Positions 1-6,446 of a stretch of DNA of 6,741 nucleotides are shown here, one piece after another. The notes below the pieces were generated by a model. The model saw nothing but the letters and a program-made list of their open reading frames with translations, was not told the DNA's origin and searched no databases. A program made the translations under genes and the position numbers. This DNA is from an uncultured Clostridia bacterium (GTDB taxonomy: Bacteria > Bacillota_A > Clostridia > Oscillospirales > Oscillospiraceae), in the NCBI GenBank assembly GCA_946408145.1, contig CAMJQX010000086.1, forward strand, positions 1-6,741. The letters are read 5' to 3'. Within the stretch, counting starts at the first letter, position 1, and each line of letters starts with the position of its first letter.

Positions 1-305
1 TTGCGCTTGCAGATGCAGCCCACGTCCCGCAGCAGCTTTTCCCGGCCGATGAAGCCGTCGATCGCCACGACGTAGTTTGCGCGATGGGGGAAGATCGCCA
101 TGGTGGCGACCTTGAAGTCCAGAAAGGCGTTGTGGTTGCACAGCAGCACATAGGGCGGCTTCAGGTCCTCCGTGCCGATGCGCCGGATGATCGCGTGATG
201 CTTCCAGACGTCCGGCGCGCTGAGGAGCCAGGTCAGCGGGCGGAGATACCATTTGGTGCGCACGGGCGGCTGCTTCATGTCGAAGCGGACGGGACTGCGG
301 TCCAT
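1..305 (-). CDS. Lysophospholipid / 1-acylglycerol-3-phosphate acyltransferase (PlsC-like), N-terminal part
   Basis: The partial gene starts at 305 and runs off the left edge, leaving 101 readable residues. The sequence CNHNAFLDF (residues 56-64) contains the HX4D catalytic motif of glycerolipid acyltransferases: His58, then four residues, then Asp63. In this family the His/Asp pair activates the glycerol hydroxyl for acyl transfer, usually in making phosphatidic acid at the inner face of the membrane. Downstream, a block around residues 82-101 (DGFIGREKLLRDVGCICKR) fits the second conserved region, where a Gly- and Arg-containing segment binds phosphate. The ATG start is supported by AAGGGAGG at 320-313, seven bases upstream, and a promoter further up. 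Met10 lacks such a site. The exact acyl acceptor cannot be told from this fragment. It is transcribed divergently from the membrane protein at 461. Confidence 0.8.
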   Translation of the reverse strand, partial: MDRSPVRFDMKQPPVRTKWYLRPLTWLLSAPDVWKHHAIIRRIGTEDLKPPYVLLCNHNAFLDFKVATMAIFPHRANYVVAIDGFIGREKLLRDVGCICKR

Positions 306-336
306 GTCGGATCCTCCCTTGCCGGTTTTTTTGTTT

Positions 337-365
337 ATTATATCATCCTGAGCGCCGATCTCCAA
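337..365 (-). promoter_or_regulatory. Sigma-A-type promoter for the acyltransferase gene
   Basis: On the minus strand, a TTGGAG -35 box (365-360) is followed by a 17-base spacer and a perfect TATAAT -10 box (342-337). Transcription would begin near 330, giving a short leader of about 25 bases that contains the AAGGGAGG ribosome binding site. The boxes are seen directly; their activity is inferred. Confidence 0.7.
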
Positions 366-368
366 GTG

Positions 369-387
369 TTTTCGACACTCTTTTCGA
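369..387. repeat. Direct repeat TTTTCGA x2 between divergent promoters
   Basis: TTTTCGA occurs at 369-375 and again at 381-387, 12 bp apart. The first copy lies inside a small dyad, AGTGT/ACACT (365-369 and 375-379), and the second inside ACTC/GAGT (377-380 and 386-389). The cluster lies just upstream of the -35 box of both divergent promoters. That is a plausible place for a shared regulator, but repeats this short can arise by chance. Confidence 0.35.
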
Positions 388-401
388 GTATGATTCAGCG
401 A

Positions 402-430
402 TTGAAAGCGCCGCGTTTCTATGGTAGAAT
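402..430 (+). promoter_or_regulatory. Sigma-A-type promoter for the membrane protein gene
   Basis: TTGAAA (402-407), a 17-base spacer and TAGAAT (425-430) match the housekeeping promoter consensus well. Transcription should start near 437. That lies downstream of the in-frame ATG at 431, so the promoter supports translation starting at the ATG at 461. Confidence 0.75.
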
Positions 431-460
431 ATGACAAAGCAAAGAAAAGGAGGGCGCTTT

Positions 461-1129
461 ATGTTCGTATTCTGGGGCGACGGCTCGCAGGCGGCCAGGG
501 ATCTGGTCGACGCCATCCGGGTCCGCAGCACGGAGAATTTCAACTGGACCTTCATCTTCATCCTGTCCGTCGTGTTCTACGTCTACTGGTCGGAGATCCA
601 CAAAAAGAACACCGAGGCGGTCTGCGCCGGACTCGCGCTCTACGGGGTACACTGGCTGTATGAGATCGGCAACGCCGTGATCGCGCACGTCTTTGGCTAC
701 CCGCTCTGGTCGGTTTCAAACGCGTCGACCACCTTCATCCTGCTCATTGGCGTCTGCTGGGAGCTGTCAATGATGTTCTCGCTCGCGGGCATCATCTCCT
801 TCAAGATGCTGCCGCAGGATCGGAGCAAGCGTTATTTCGCCAAAGACGGAAAGGGCGGGATCGACTGCCGGCTCGTCGGCGCGCTGGAGATGGCGCTGCT
901 GTTCGCGCTGTTTGAATCCTTCCTCGCCGGGACGAGCAATCACTCCTTCATCTGGGTCTACAAGTGGTGGGGCGTGCTGCCTGTGTTCGTGACGACCTAT
1001 ATTCCCTTCTTCCTTGCGGCAAACTACGTGCCGGACATGGAGCCGAAGAAGCGGACGCGCTTCCTCGTCGTGCTCTGGTCTCTGGTCGCGCTGCTGCTGA
1101 TCGTCCTGATCCCGCTGGGGATCATCTGA
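461..1129 (+). CDS. Uncharacterised multi-pass membrane protein, 222 aa
   Basis: I do not recognise a named family. The protein is strongly hydrophobic, with about six likely membrane helices near residues 28-43, 54-75, 90-114, 138-156, 171-190 and 201-222. Several charged or polar residues fall inside or at the edge of these helices: His64 and Glu68 (HWLYE), Glu101 (CWELS), Glu143 and Glu152. A WWGVLPVFVTTYIPFF stretch (169-184) precedes the fifth loop. There is no signal peptide or soluble domain. The start at 461 is chosen because AAGGAGG (447-453) lies seven bases upstream and the promoter would place the earlier ATG at 431 before the transcript start. It stands alone, divergent from the acyltransferase and convergent with the endonuclease operon. 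Transport or membrane-enzyme roles are possible, but the sequence does not settle this. Confidence 0.8.
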   Translation: MFVFWGDGSQAARDLVDAIRVRSTENFNWTFIFILSVVFYVYWSEIHKKNTEAVCAGLALYGVHWLYEIGNAVIAHVFGYPLWSVSNASTTFILLIGVCWELSMMFSLAGIISFKMLPQDRSKRYFAKDGKGGIDCRLVGALEMALLFALFESFLAGTSNHSFIWVYKWWGVLPVFVTTYIPFFLAANYVPDMEPKKRTRFLVVLWSLVALLLIVLIPLGII

Positions 1130-1141
1130 ATATTCAAACCG

Positions 1142-1187
1142 CGAACAGGGAAGGCCCGGGGCAGAAGCCCCGGGCCTTCCCTGTTCG
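1142..1187. terminator. 21-bp perfect hairpin between convergent genes, probable bidirectional terminator
   Basis: Bases 1142-1162 pair perfectly with 1167-1187, closing a four-base AGAA loop (1163-1166). The core is AGGGAAGGCCCGGGGC and its complement. It begins 12 bases after the stop of the membrane protein gene and ends 7 bases from the stop of the endonuclease gene, so it can serve both transcripts. Neither side has a real U-tract (ACTGCG on one side, GGTTTGAATATT on the other), so it is not a textbook intrinsic terminator. It could also act as a 3'-end stabiliser. Confidence 0.75.
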
Positions 1188-1194
1188 ACTGCGC

Positions 1195-1956
1195 TCAGCC
1201 GCCGCTCTCCGCGGCCCGGCTGTCCCCGGTCGCGTAGTCGATGACGACGCCGGGCTGCACGTTGTACACGTACACGTTCAAGCTCAGTCCGCGGCCGAGG
1301 TCCTCCACCGAGCGGGCCTCGATCTGCACGCCGGAGGCGAGAAGGTTATTGCCCTCGTAGACGGGCGTGACCCGATAGATGACGTGATTGCCGGTCTTTT
1401 CGATGTAGTTCGCCGTACGGATCTCGAAGGGCAGCATGGACTCCGCGTTGAGATGGCGGGTGCCGGTGAAGAAGTTTTCCGGCACGGTGCGGTTGCCGCA
1501 GAGCAGGAAGCCGATCAGGTGGCAGCGGTTGTAGAGGTAGTGATCCTCGATCAGCTCGTCATAGCGCTGCGTATGCCAGCCGGAGGGCCGCATGTCGCCG
1601 ATCCCGTCCCGCTGCTCGTCCTTGTCCGGCAGCGTCTCCGGCCCGAGGCAGGCCATGGCCGCGCCGCTGCGGCCAAGCTCGTCGAGCTCCGAGAGGAGGA
1701 CATAGGGCTCGGCAGTCAGCTGGCCAAGCTCAAAATCAGGCCTGCCGCCATGAATGAGCACATAGCCGCTGCCGCTGTAGGGCGGGATCTCCGCAAAGCT
1801 GAGCGTCGAGGGCGGCACCGTCTCCTTCGGGACAGCCTCCTCCCGCGACAGGAGCAGCGGCAGGGCGAGCCTCGCCGCGAGCGCGAGCAGGAGCAGCAGC
1901 CCCGCCAGAACAGCGGCGAGCCGCAGCGTTTTTCGGATCTTTTTCCGTTTCTTCAC
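1195..1956 (-). CDS. Membrane-anchored DNA/RNA non-specific endonuclease, 253 aa
   Basis: The N-terminus is highly basic (KKRKKIRKTLR), followed by one hydrophobic helix (about residues 13-36). This predicts a cytoplasmic tail, one membrane anchor and an outward-facing catalytic domain. That domain resembles the beta-beta-alpha-metal endonucleases of the DNA/RNA non-specific type. NRCHLIGF (143-150) supplies the putative general base His146. In the segment GTRHLNAESMLPFE (165-178), Asn170 and Glu178 are separated by eight residues, as in Serratia nuclease (Asn119/Glu127). The usual DRGH is NRCH here. The likely role is degradation of extracellular nucleic acid, for nutrition or DNA uptake; the role is inferred. 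The GTG start overlaps the ogt stop as GTGA, and AGAGG lies about nine bases upstream. This is the last gene of the four-gene operon. Confidence 0.8.
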   Translation of the reverse strand: MKKRKKIRKTLRLAAVLAGLLLLLALAARLALPLLLSREEAVPKETVPPSTLSFAEIPPYSGSGYVLIHGGRPDFELGQLTAEPYVLLSELDELGRSGAAMACLGPETLPDKDEQRDGIGDMRPSGWHTQRYDELIEDHYLYNRCHLIGFLLCGNRTVPENFFTGTRHLNAESMLPFEIRTANYIEKTGNHVIYRVTPVYEGNNLLASGVQIEARSVEDLGRGLSLNVYVYNVQPGVVIDYATGDSRAAESGG

Positions 1957-2468
1957 GTCTCGATCCTCTCGATCGGTCTTCTCTCCGTCTCCAGCCGCAG
2001 CAGGGCCTCCTTGCGCCGGAGCCCGCCCGCGTAGCCGCGCAGGCTCCCGTCCGCCGCGAGCACGCGGTGGCAGGGCACGATGAGTGAGACGGGATTCCTC
2101 CCCACGGCGGCGCCGACGGCGCGGGCGGATACGCGCCGCCCTGTCTCCTCCGCAAGCAGAGCGGCGAGCTCGCCGTAGCTGCGCGTCCCGCCGTAGGGGA
2201 TGGTTCGCAGCAGAGTCCAGACCATGCGCTGGAATTCCGTCCCCCGCAGATTGAGCGGCGGTGTGAAAGCCGGGTTTAGGCCCCTGAAGTACAGGTCCAG
2301 CCAGCGCGCGGTCGCGCCGAAGACCGGAAGCTCCCGCTCCGCGTGAGCGGCGTCCAGCCCGGCGGCGTAATACTTCTGTCCGGCGAACCAAAGCCCGGTC
2401 AGAGCTTCCCCGTCGCTCGCCAGCAGGATCTCCCCGAGCGGGGAGGCATAGCGTGCGGTGCAGTCCAT
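1953..2468 (-). CDS. ogt: Methylated-DNA--[protein]-cysteine S-methyltransferase (O6-alkylguanine repair), 171 aa
   Basis: This enzyme repairs O6-methylguanine by moving the alkyl group irreversibly onto its own cysteine. The active-site motif IVPCHRV (130-136) is intact, with Cys133 as acceptor. RAVGAAVGRNP (116-126) is the DNA-binding recognition helix, with Arg116 at the arginine-finger position. The N-terminal domain opens with YASPLGEILLASDG (7-20), typical of Ogt, and FQRMVWTLLRTIPYGGTRSY (79-98) begins the catalytic domain. The length matches single-function Ogt proteins. An in-frame ATG at 2504 would start inside the preceding gene and lacks a spaced ribosome binding site, so the ATG at 2468 is chosen on family length. 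It follows the exporter stop by only seven bases, with only weak GAGA upstream, so translation probably depends on coupling. It overlaps the endonuclease start by four bases. Confidence 0.93.
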   Translation of the reverse strand: MDCTARYASPLGEILLASDGEALTGLWFAGQKYYAAGLDAAHAERELPVFGATARWLDLYFRGLNPAFTPPLNLRGTEFQRMVWTLLRTIPYGGTRSYGELAALLAEETGRRVSARAVGAAVGRNPVSLIVPCHRVLAADGSLRGYAGGLRRKEALLRLETERRPIERIET

Positions 2469-2475
2469 AGCGTTC

Positions 2476-4290
2476 TCAGGCCAGCAGCGCGCTGGTCGCC
2501 TCATCCTCGTACTGCCGCGTATAGAGCCGGTAGTAGTGACCGCGCCTGCGCATGAGCTCGTCGTGCCTGCCCTGCTCGATGATCTTGCCGTCGCGCACGA
2601 CGAGGATCACGTCCGCATTGCGGACGGTGGAGAGCCGGTGCGCGATGACGATGGAGGTGCGGCCGCGGATGATCGTGTCGATCGCGGACTGGATCTTCTG
2701 CTCGGTGATCGTGTCGACCGAGGCGGTGGCCTCGTCGAGCACGAGGATCTTCGGCTCGGCCAGGATGGCGCGGGCAAAGCTCAACAGCTGCTTTTCGCCG
2801 GTGGAGAGCAGGTCGCCCCCCTCGCCGACGTCGGTGTCCAGCCCTTTCTCCAGCCTCTCGATCACGCCGCGGGCGCTGACGAGCGCCAGCGCGCGGTCAA
2901 TGTCCTCGTCCGTCGCCCCGGGGTTTCCGTAGAGCAGGTTCTCCCGCACGGAGCCGGAAAAGAGATGCGGCGTCTGCAGCACGTAGCCGATGGCGGAGTG
3001 CAGCCAGAGCTGCGAGCGCTCGCGCGCGTCGCGCCCGTCGATGAGCACACGGCCCTCGGTCGGCTCGTAAAAGCGGCAGATCAGATTCGCGAGCGTCGAC
3101 TTGCCCGCGCCGGTCTCGCCCACGATGGCCACGTTGGTGCCGAAGGGGATCTTGAGGTTGAAGTGCTCGAGGATGGTCTCGTCCCCGTCGGGGTAGCGGA
3201 AGCTCACATCCTCAAACTCAATGTCGCCTCGCAGCTCCTCCCAGTTCTCCCGCTTCGGCTCGAAGCTGTCGCCGTAGACGGCGACGACCGCGTCCGAGTC
3301 CTTCACGTCCGGCTCCGTCTCGAGCAGACGGGTCAGGCGCTCGATGTTGACCTGCGTGGTGATCAGGTCGGAGATCGCGTCGACGATCCAGCGCACCGGC
3401 TCCATCATGCCCTGCGCGTAGGACATGAACAGGGAGAAGGTGCCGATCTGGGTCTTCGCGATGTAGCCGCCCTTCCAGAGCACCACGGCGAGGGCGAGCG
3501 AGGAGGCGAAGCTCATCGTCACGGCAAACAGGCCGCGCAGCCGCGCGCCGCGGACCGCCTTGGCGCGCATCTCGGCGGTATCGCGGAAGAAGTCCCGCTC
3601 CATCTTGTCCTCGATGACCAGGGTCTTGACCGTGCGCGCGCCGGTGATGCCCTCGTTGAAATCTCCTGTGATCCGGGAGTTGATCTCGCGGATTTCCCGG
3701 TTGACACGCACGAGCTTGCCCTGGAAAATGGCGTAGAACAGCGCGGCCAGCGGCAGCACCGCCACCACCAGCAGCGCAAGGCGCGCGTTGATGACGAACA
3801 TGACGACCACCGCGCCGATCACATAGCCGAGCTGCCAGATGCTGTCGAGCACCGTCCAGCTGACCAGCACGCCGATGCGCCCGGTGTCGGACATGACGCG
3901 GGAATGGATATAGCCCACGCTGTTTTGATTGAAATAGGAGAAAGAGAGGGTCTGCAGGTGGGCGAAGGCTTCGTTGCGCAGGTCCCTGTCCACGCCGACC
4001 TCGATCCGGGTGCTCATCAGGGCCGCGGCGTAGTTGAGCAGCGCGGCCAGCACGATCACCCCGAAATAGAGGACGATATACAGCGGCAGGCCCTCAAGCG
4101 TGCCGAGCGAAATGAAATGGTTCAGTGCATGGCGCTGGAACACGGGGATGATCACGTCGTAGGCGCTGCCGATGACGCTGCCCGCGATCATGATCGCCAT
4201 GGGCTTTTTGTAGTTTTTCAGATAGGGCAGGATCTTGCCGATGCCGAAGAAGGGCAGCTTTACCGCCTGCTCATTGTTTTCGTTTTTCAT
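2476..4290 (-). CDS. ABC exporter half B (transmembrane plus ATPase), 604 aa
   Basis: A full-length half-transporter of the multidrug/lipid exporter type, with six membrane helices (about residues 29-303) followed by an ATPase domain. Walker A is GETGAGKS (391-398), the Q-loop Gln is 439, Walker B ends in LVLDE with Asp519 and catalytic Glu520, and the switch His is 551. The signature motif is LSTGE (495-499) rather than LSGGQ. In heterodimeric exporters such as BmrCD and TM287/288, one partner carries the good Walker B and a changed signature, and this protein fits that role. The start overlaps the stop of half A as ATGA, and AAGGTGA lies a few bases upstream, so the two are probably translated together in equal amounts. 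The substrate cannot be read from sequence; drugs, lipids or peptides are all possible. Confidence 0.92.
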   Translation of the reverse strand: MKNENNEQAVKLPFFGIGKILPYLKNYKKPMAIMIAGSVIGSAYDVIIPVFQRHALNHFISLGTLEGLPLYIVLYFGVIVLAALLNYAAALMSTRIEVGVDRDLRNEAFAHLQTLSFSYFNQNSVGYIHSRVMSDTGRIGVLVSWTVLDSIWQLGYVIGAVVVMFVINARLALLVVAVLPLAALFYAIFQGKLVRVNREIREINSRITGDFNEGITGARTVKTLVIEDKMERDFFRDTAEMRAKAVRGARLRGLFAVTMSFASSLALAVVLWKGGYIAKTQIGTFSLFMSYAQGMMEPVRWIVDAISDLITTQVNIERLTRLLETEPDVKDSDAVVAVYGDSFEPKRENWEELRGDIEFEDVSFRYPDGDETILEHFNLKIPFGTNVAIVGETGAGKSTLANLICRFYEPTEGRVLIDGRDARERSQLWLHSAIGYVLQTPHLFSGSVRENLLYGNPGATDEDIDRALALVSARGVIERLEKGLDTDVGEGGDLLSTGEKQLLSFARAILAEPKILVLDEATASVDTITEQKIQSAIDTIIRGRTSIVIAHRLSTVRNADVILVVRDGKIIEQGRHDELMRRRGHYYRLYTRQYEDEATSALLA

Positions 4291-6116
4291 GCCGTCACCT
4301 TCTCCTCTTCGGACGAGGCAGCCTGGATCTCGCAGATCCGCTGATAGATGCCGCCGGCGCGGCTGAGCTCCTCATGGCTGCCCCGCTCCGCGACGCGGCC
4401 CTTGTCGAGCACGAGGATCTGGTCGGCCTTGGAGAGCGTTGTGATGCGGTGGGAGATGAGCAGGATGCTCGCCGAGCCGAAGCGCCGCTCCAGCGCGGCG
4501 CGGATCTTCGCGTCGGTCTCGGTGTCGACGGCGGAGAGCGAGTCGTCAAAGATCATGATGGGCGTGTTCTGCGTCAGCATCCGGGCGATGGCCGCACGCT
4601 GCTTCTGCCCGCCGGAGAGCGTCACGCCGCGCTCGCCCACAAAGGTGTCATAGCCCTTGGAAAAGCTCTCGATGGTCTCGTCGAGGCAGGCCGCCCGCGC
4701 GGCTTCGCGGATCTCCTCCATGGGCATGTCCCCGGCAGTGATGCCGATGTTTTCCCGGAGCGTCCGGGAGAAGAGATAGGGCTCCTGCAGCACCATGCCG
4801 ATGTTCCGGCGCAGCCAGGCGGTCTCGATGTCGCGGATGTCGACGCCGCCGACGGAGATGCCGCCGCAGCCCTCCGGCAGCTCATAGAGCTTGTCAAGCA
4901 GGAGCATCATCGTGGATTTGCCGCTGCCCGTGCCGCCGAGGATGCCGAGCGTCGTGCCGGCCTTCATGGTAAAGCTCACGTCATGCAGGATCTCGGGGCC
5001 GCCCTCGTAGGCGTAGCTCACGTGGTCGAAGACGATGTCCCCGTTCATGTCGGGGCGCAGGGCCTTCCCGGTCTCCTTCTCCTCCTCGGCCATCATGATA
5101 TAGGCGATGCGGTCGATCGAGACGCCCGCCTTGCTCATCTCGGAGATCATGCGGCCCAGCATGCGCACGGGCCAGGTCATGATCGCGCCGTAGGAGAGGA
5201 AGGCGATGTACTCGCCGGGCAGCATCTCGCCGCGGATACAGAAAAGGGAGCCGAAGACGACGATCAGCAGGATCTGCGTGCCGGAGAGCACGTCGCCCGT
5301 GCTCCAGAACTGCGCCAGCGGTTTGGCCAGCTCCATCCACAGCCCGGTATAGTATTCGTTCTGCTTGAAAAAGCGGTCGCGCTCGCTGCGCTCGGCCCCG
5401 AAGGCGCGCACCACACGCACGCCGGTCAGGTTCTCCTGCGCCATGGCGGACAGCACGCCCTCGTTCTCGTCGCATTTGAGGAAGGCCTCGCCGATCCGCC
5501 GGTGGAAGTAGAAGGAGTAGAGCACGATGATCGGCACCGGCAGCATGGCGATCAGCGTCAGCTTCCCGTTCATGGAGAGCATGAAGCAGATCGACAGCAC
5601 CAGCAGGATCACGATGCGGATGATATTGGTCATCTGCTCGGCCACGAAGTTCTTCAGCGTGTCGATGTCCGAGGTGCAGCGCTGGATGATGTCGCCCGTG
5701 CGGTGCTTCATGTGCCAGGCGAAGGGCAGGCGCTCGATGTGGGAAAAGAGGCTGTCGCGCATGCTTTTGACCATCGTCTCGGCCCCTTTTGTCCTGCTGA
5801 CCAGATAGCCGTACTGCGAGAGGACCTTGACCAGCGCCACCGCGAGCAGCGCCAGCGCCATGAGCCAGATATGCTCCGCGAGAAAGGCCAGGCCGCCCGC
5901 CCGCTCGATCAGCCGCTGCGCAAGGGCCGGCAGCTGCGTCTCCTTCCCGCCGAGCACATTGTCCACCGCCACGCGGATGATCTGCGGGGAGACCATGTCC
6001 CCCAGGGCGGCGAGCGCGGAGCAGAGCATGCTCAGCAGGAACAGCGCCTTGCTGCCCCTGAGGAAGCGCCAGAGAAGCTGCCGCTTGTATTTTTTTGGGA
6101 TCTTTGTGTTTTCCAT
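4287..6116 (-). CDS. ABC exporter half A (transmembrane plus degenerate-site ATPase), 609 aa
   Basis: The partner half-transporter and first gene of the operon. Six membrane helices span about residues 22-325, followed by the ATPase domain. Walker A is GGTGSGKS (394-401), the Q-loop Gln is 444, the signature is a perfect LSGGQ (500-504), and the switch His is 556. Walker B reads IMIFDD, so the catalytic Glu is replaced by Asp525. Its own ATP site should therefore hydrolyse poorly, while its LSGGQ completes the competent site on half B. This matches the YheI/BmrC and TM287 side of known heterodimers. I place the start at the ATG at 6116, because AAGGA lies about eight bases upstream. The ATG three codons earlier (6125) sits directly against that site with no spacing. 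A four-base overlap links it to half B. Confidence 0.92.
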   Translation of the reverse strand: MENTKIPKKYKRQLLWRFLRGSKALFLLSMLCSALAALGDMVSPQIIRVAVDNVLGGKETQLPALAQRLIERAGGLAFLAEHIWLMALALLAVALVKVLSQYGYLVSRTKGAETMVKSMRDSLFSHIERLPFAWHMKHRTGDIIQRCTSDIDTLKNFVAEQMTNIIRIVILLVLSICFMLSMNGKLTLIAMLPVPIIVLYSFYFHRRIGEAFLKCDENEGVLSAMAQENLTGVRVVRAFGAERSERDRFFKQNEYYTGLWMELAKPLAQFWSTGDVLSGTQILLIVVFGSLFCIRGEMLPGEYIAFLSYGAIMTWPVRMLGRMISEMSKAGVSIDRIAYIMMAEEEKETGKALRPDMNGDIVFDHVSYAYEGGPEILHDVSFTMKAGTTLGILGGTGSGKSTMMLLLDKLYELPEGCGGISVGGVDIRDIETAWLRRNIGMVLQEPYLFSRTLRENIGITAGDMPMEEIREAARAACLDETIESFSKGYDTFVGERGVTLSGGQKQRAAIARMLTQNTPIMIFDDSLSAVDTETDAKIRAALERRFGSASILLISHRITTLSKADQILVLDKGRVAERGSHEELSRAGGIYQRICEIQAASSEEEKVTA

Positions 6117-6151
6117 GGAGAGCATCCTTATATGCCGATCGTCTTTACGTG

Positions 6152-6180
6152 ATTATAAATCGTATCATATCCGGGCAGAA
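6152..6180 (-). promoter_or_regulatory. Possible promoter for the exporter-ogt-nuclease operon
   Basis: A perfect TATAAT -10 box (6157-6152) lies about 36 bases before the start of half A. The matching -35 region, 17 bases upstream, is TTCTGC (6180-6175), a poor match, and it runs into the U-tract of the tatA terminator. Transcription would start near 6145. The weak -35 suggests low basal activity, help from an activator, or read-through from tatA. Confidence 0.5.
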
Positions 6181-6208
6181 AAAGGAAGAGCCGGAAAACC
6201 GGCTCCTC
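6179..6208 (-). terminator. Intrinsic terminator of the tatA-like gene
   Basis: GAGCCGG and CCGGCTC (6188-6194 and 6199-6205) pair across a four-base loop. On the minus-strand RNA the stem extends by a G-U and two more pairs and is followed by a run of five U (6183-6179). It begins 18 bases after the tatA stop codon. The opposite strand also shows CTCTTTT after the stem, but no plus-strand gene ends here. Confidence 0.85.
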
Positions 6209-6226
6209 TTTTCTGCGCGCTGCGCC

Positions 6227-6346
6227 TTACTCTTCCTTGTCCTTGCTCTTCTTGAACGCTTTTCTGAGCTTGGGGATCTGGGTCGGGCCGAAAACGATGA
6301 TGACGATGATCAGGATGATGATCAGTTCCTGTACGCCGAACTTCAT
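6227..6346 (-). CDS. tatA: Very short TatA/TatE-family protein, 39 aa
   Basis: This small gene encodes a protein like the pore-forming subunit of the twin-arginine translocase, which exports folded proteins. Its layout is that of TatA: a short N-terminus with Glu7 before the helix, one short hydrophobic helix (LIIILIIVIIVF, residues 8-19), the FGP hinge (19-21), a start of amphipathic helix (TQIPKLRKAFKKSKDKEE) and then the stop. TatA proteins are usually 50-90 residues, so the amphipathic helix and tail are cut to about 18 residues. The gene looks complete: GGAGGAGG lies six bases before the ATG, a strong promoter lies upstream and a terminator follows. No tatC is in view. It could be a true Tat subunit, a small regulatory membrane peptide, or a diverged copy. 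Confidence is high for the gene and moderate for the function. Confidence 0.82.
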   Translation of the reverse strand: MKFGVQELIIILIIVIIVFGPTQIPKLRKAFKKSKDKEE

Positions 6347-6412
6347 GATTTGCCTCCTCCGTAGCTTCGATTCGCGGTGTTTTCCGTTTCTCTAATGTTT
6401 TTTTCTGTTTAT

Positions 6413-6441
6413 ATAATATACCCGCAAAGCCGCGCCGTCAA
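6413..6441 (-). promoter_or_regulatory. Strong sigma-A-type promoter for the tatA-like gene
   Basis: On the minus strand, TTGACG (6441-6436) is followed by a 17-base spacer and TATTAT (6418-6413), both close to consensus. Transcription would start near 6406, leaving a leader of about 60 bases. The strength suggests steady, high expression of the small protein. Confidence 0.75.
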
Positions 6442-6446
6442 TGACC

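Noticed and set aside
84..434. Plus-strand open frame across the acyltransferase and the intergenic region
   Set aside because: It is antisense to a gene with a clear HX4D motif, has no ribosome binding site and shows no recognisable protein.
431..460. Earlier ATG for the membrane protein at 431
   Set aside because: It lies directly after the -10 box, before the predicted transcript start, and it would read through the AAGGAGG that serves the ATG at 461.
1957..2391. In-frame upstream extension of the endonuclease to give a 398-residue protein
   Set aside because: The extra part is an Arg/Ala-rich read of ogt in the wrong frame. The GTG at 1956 has a ribosome binding site, overlaps the ogt stop as GTGA and gives the expected anchor at the N-terminus.
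2458..6152. Two very long plus-strand open frames (2458-4344 and 4374-6152) antisense to the two ABC genes
   Set aside because: They are mirror images of GC-rich, well-conserved ABC exporter genes. Their translations are rich in His, Asp, Arg and Ala with no domain, and they lack ribosome binding sites.
6095..6364. Plus-strand open frame antisense to the tatA-like gene
   Set aside because: It crosses the terminator, and its Asp-rich run is simply the complement of the Ile-rich tatA helix codons.
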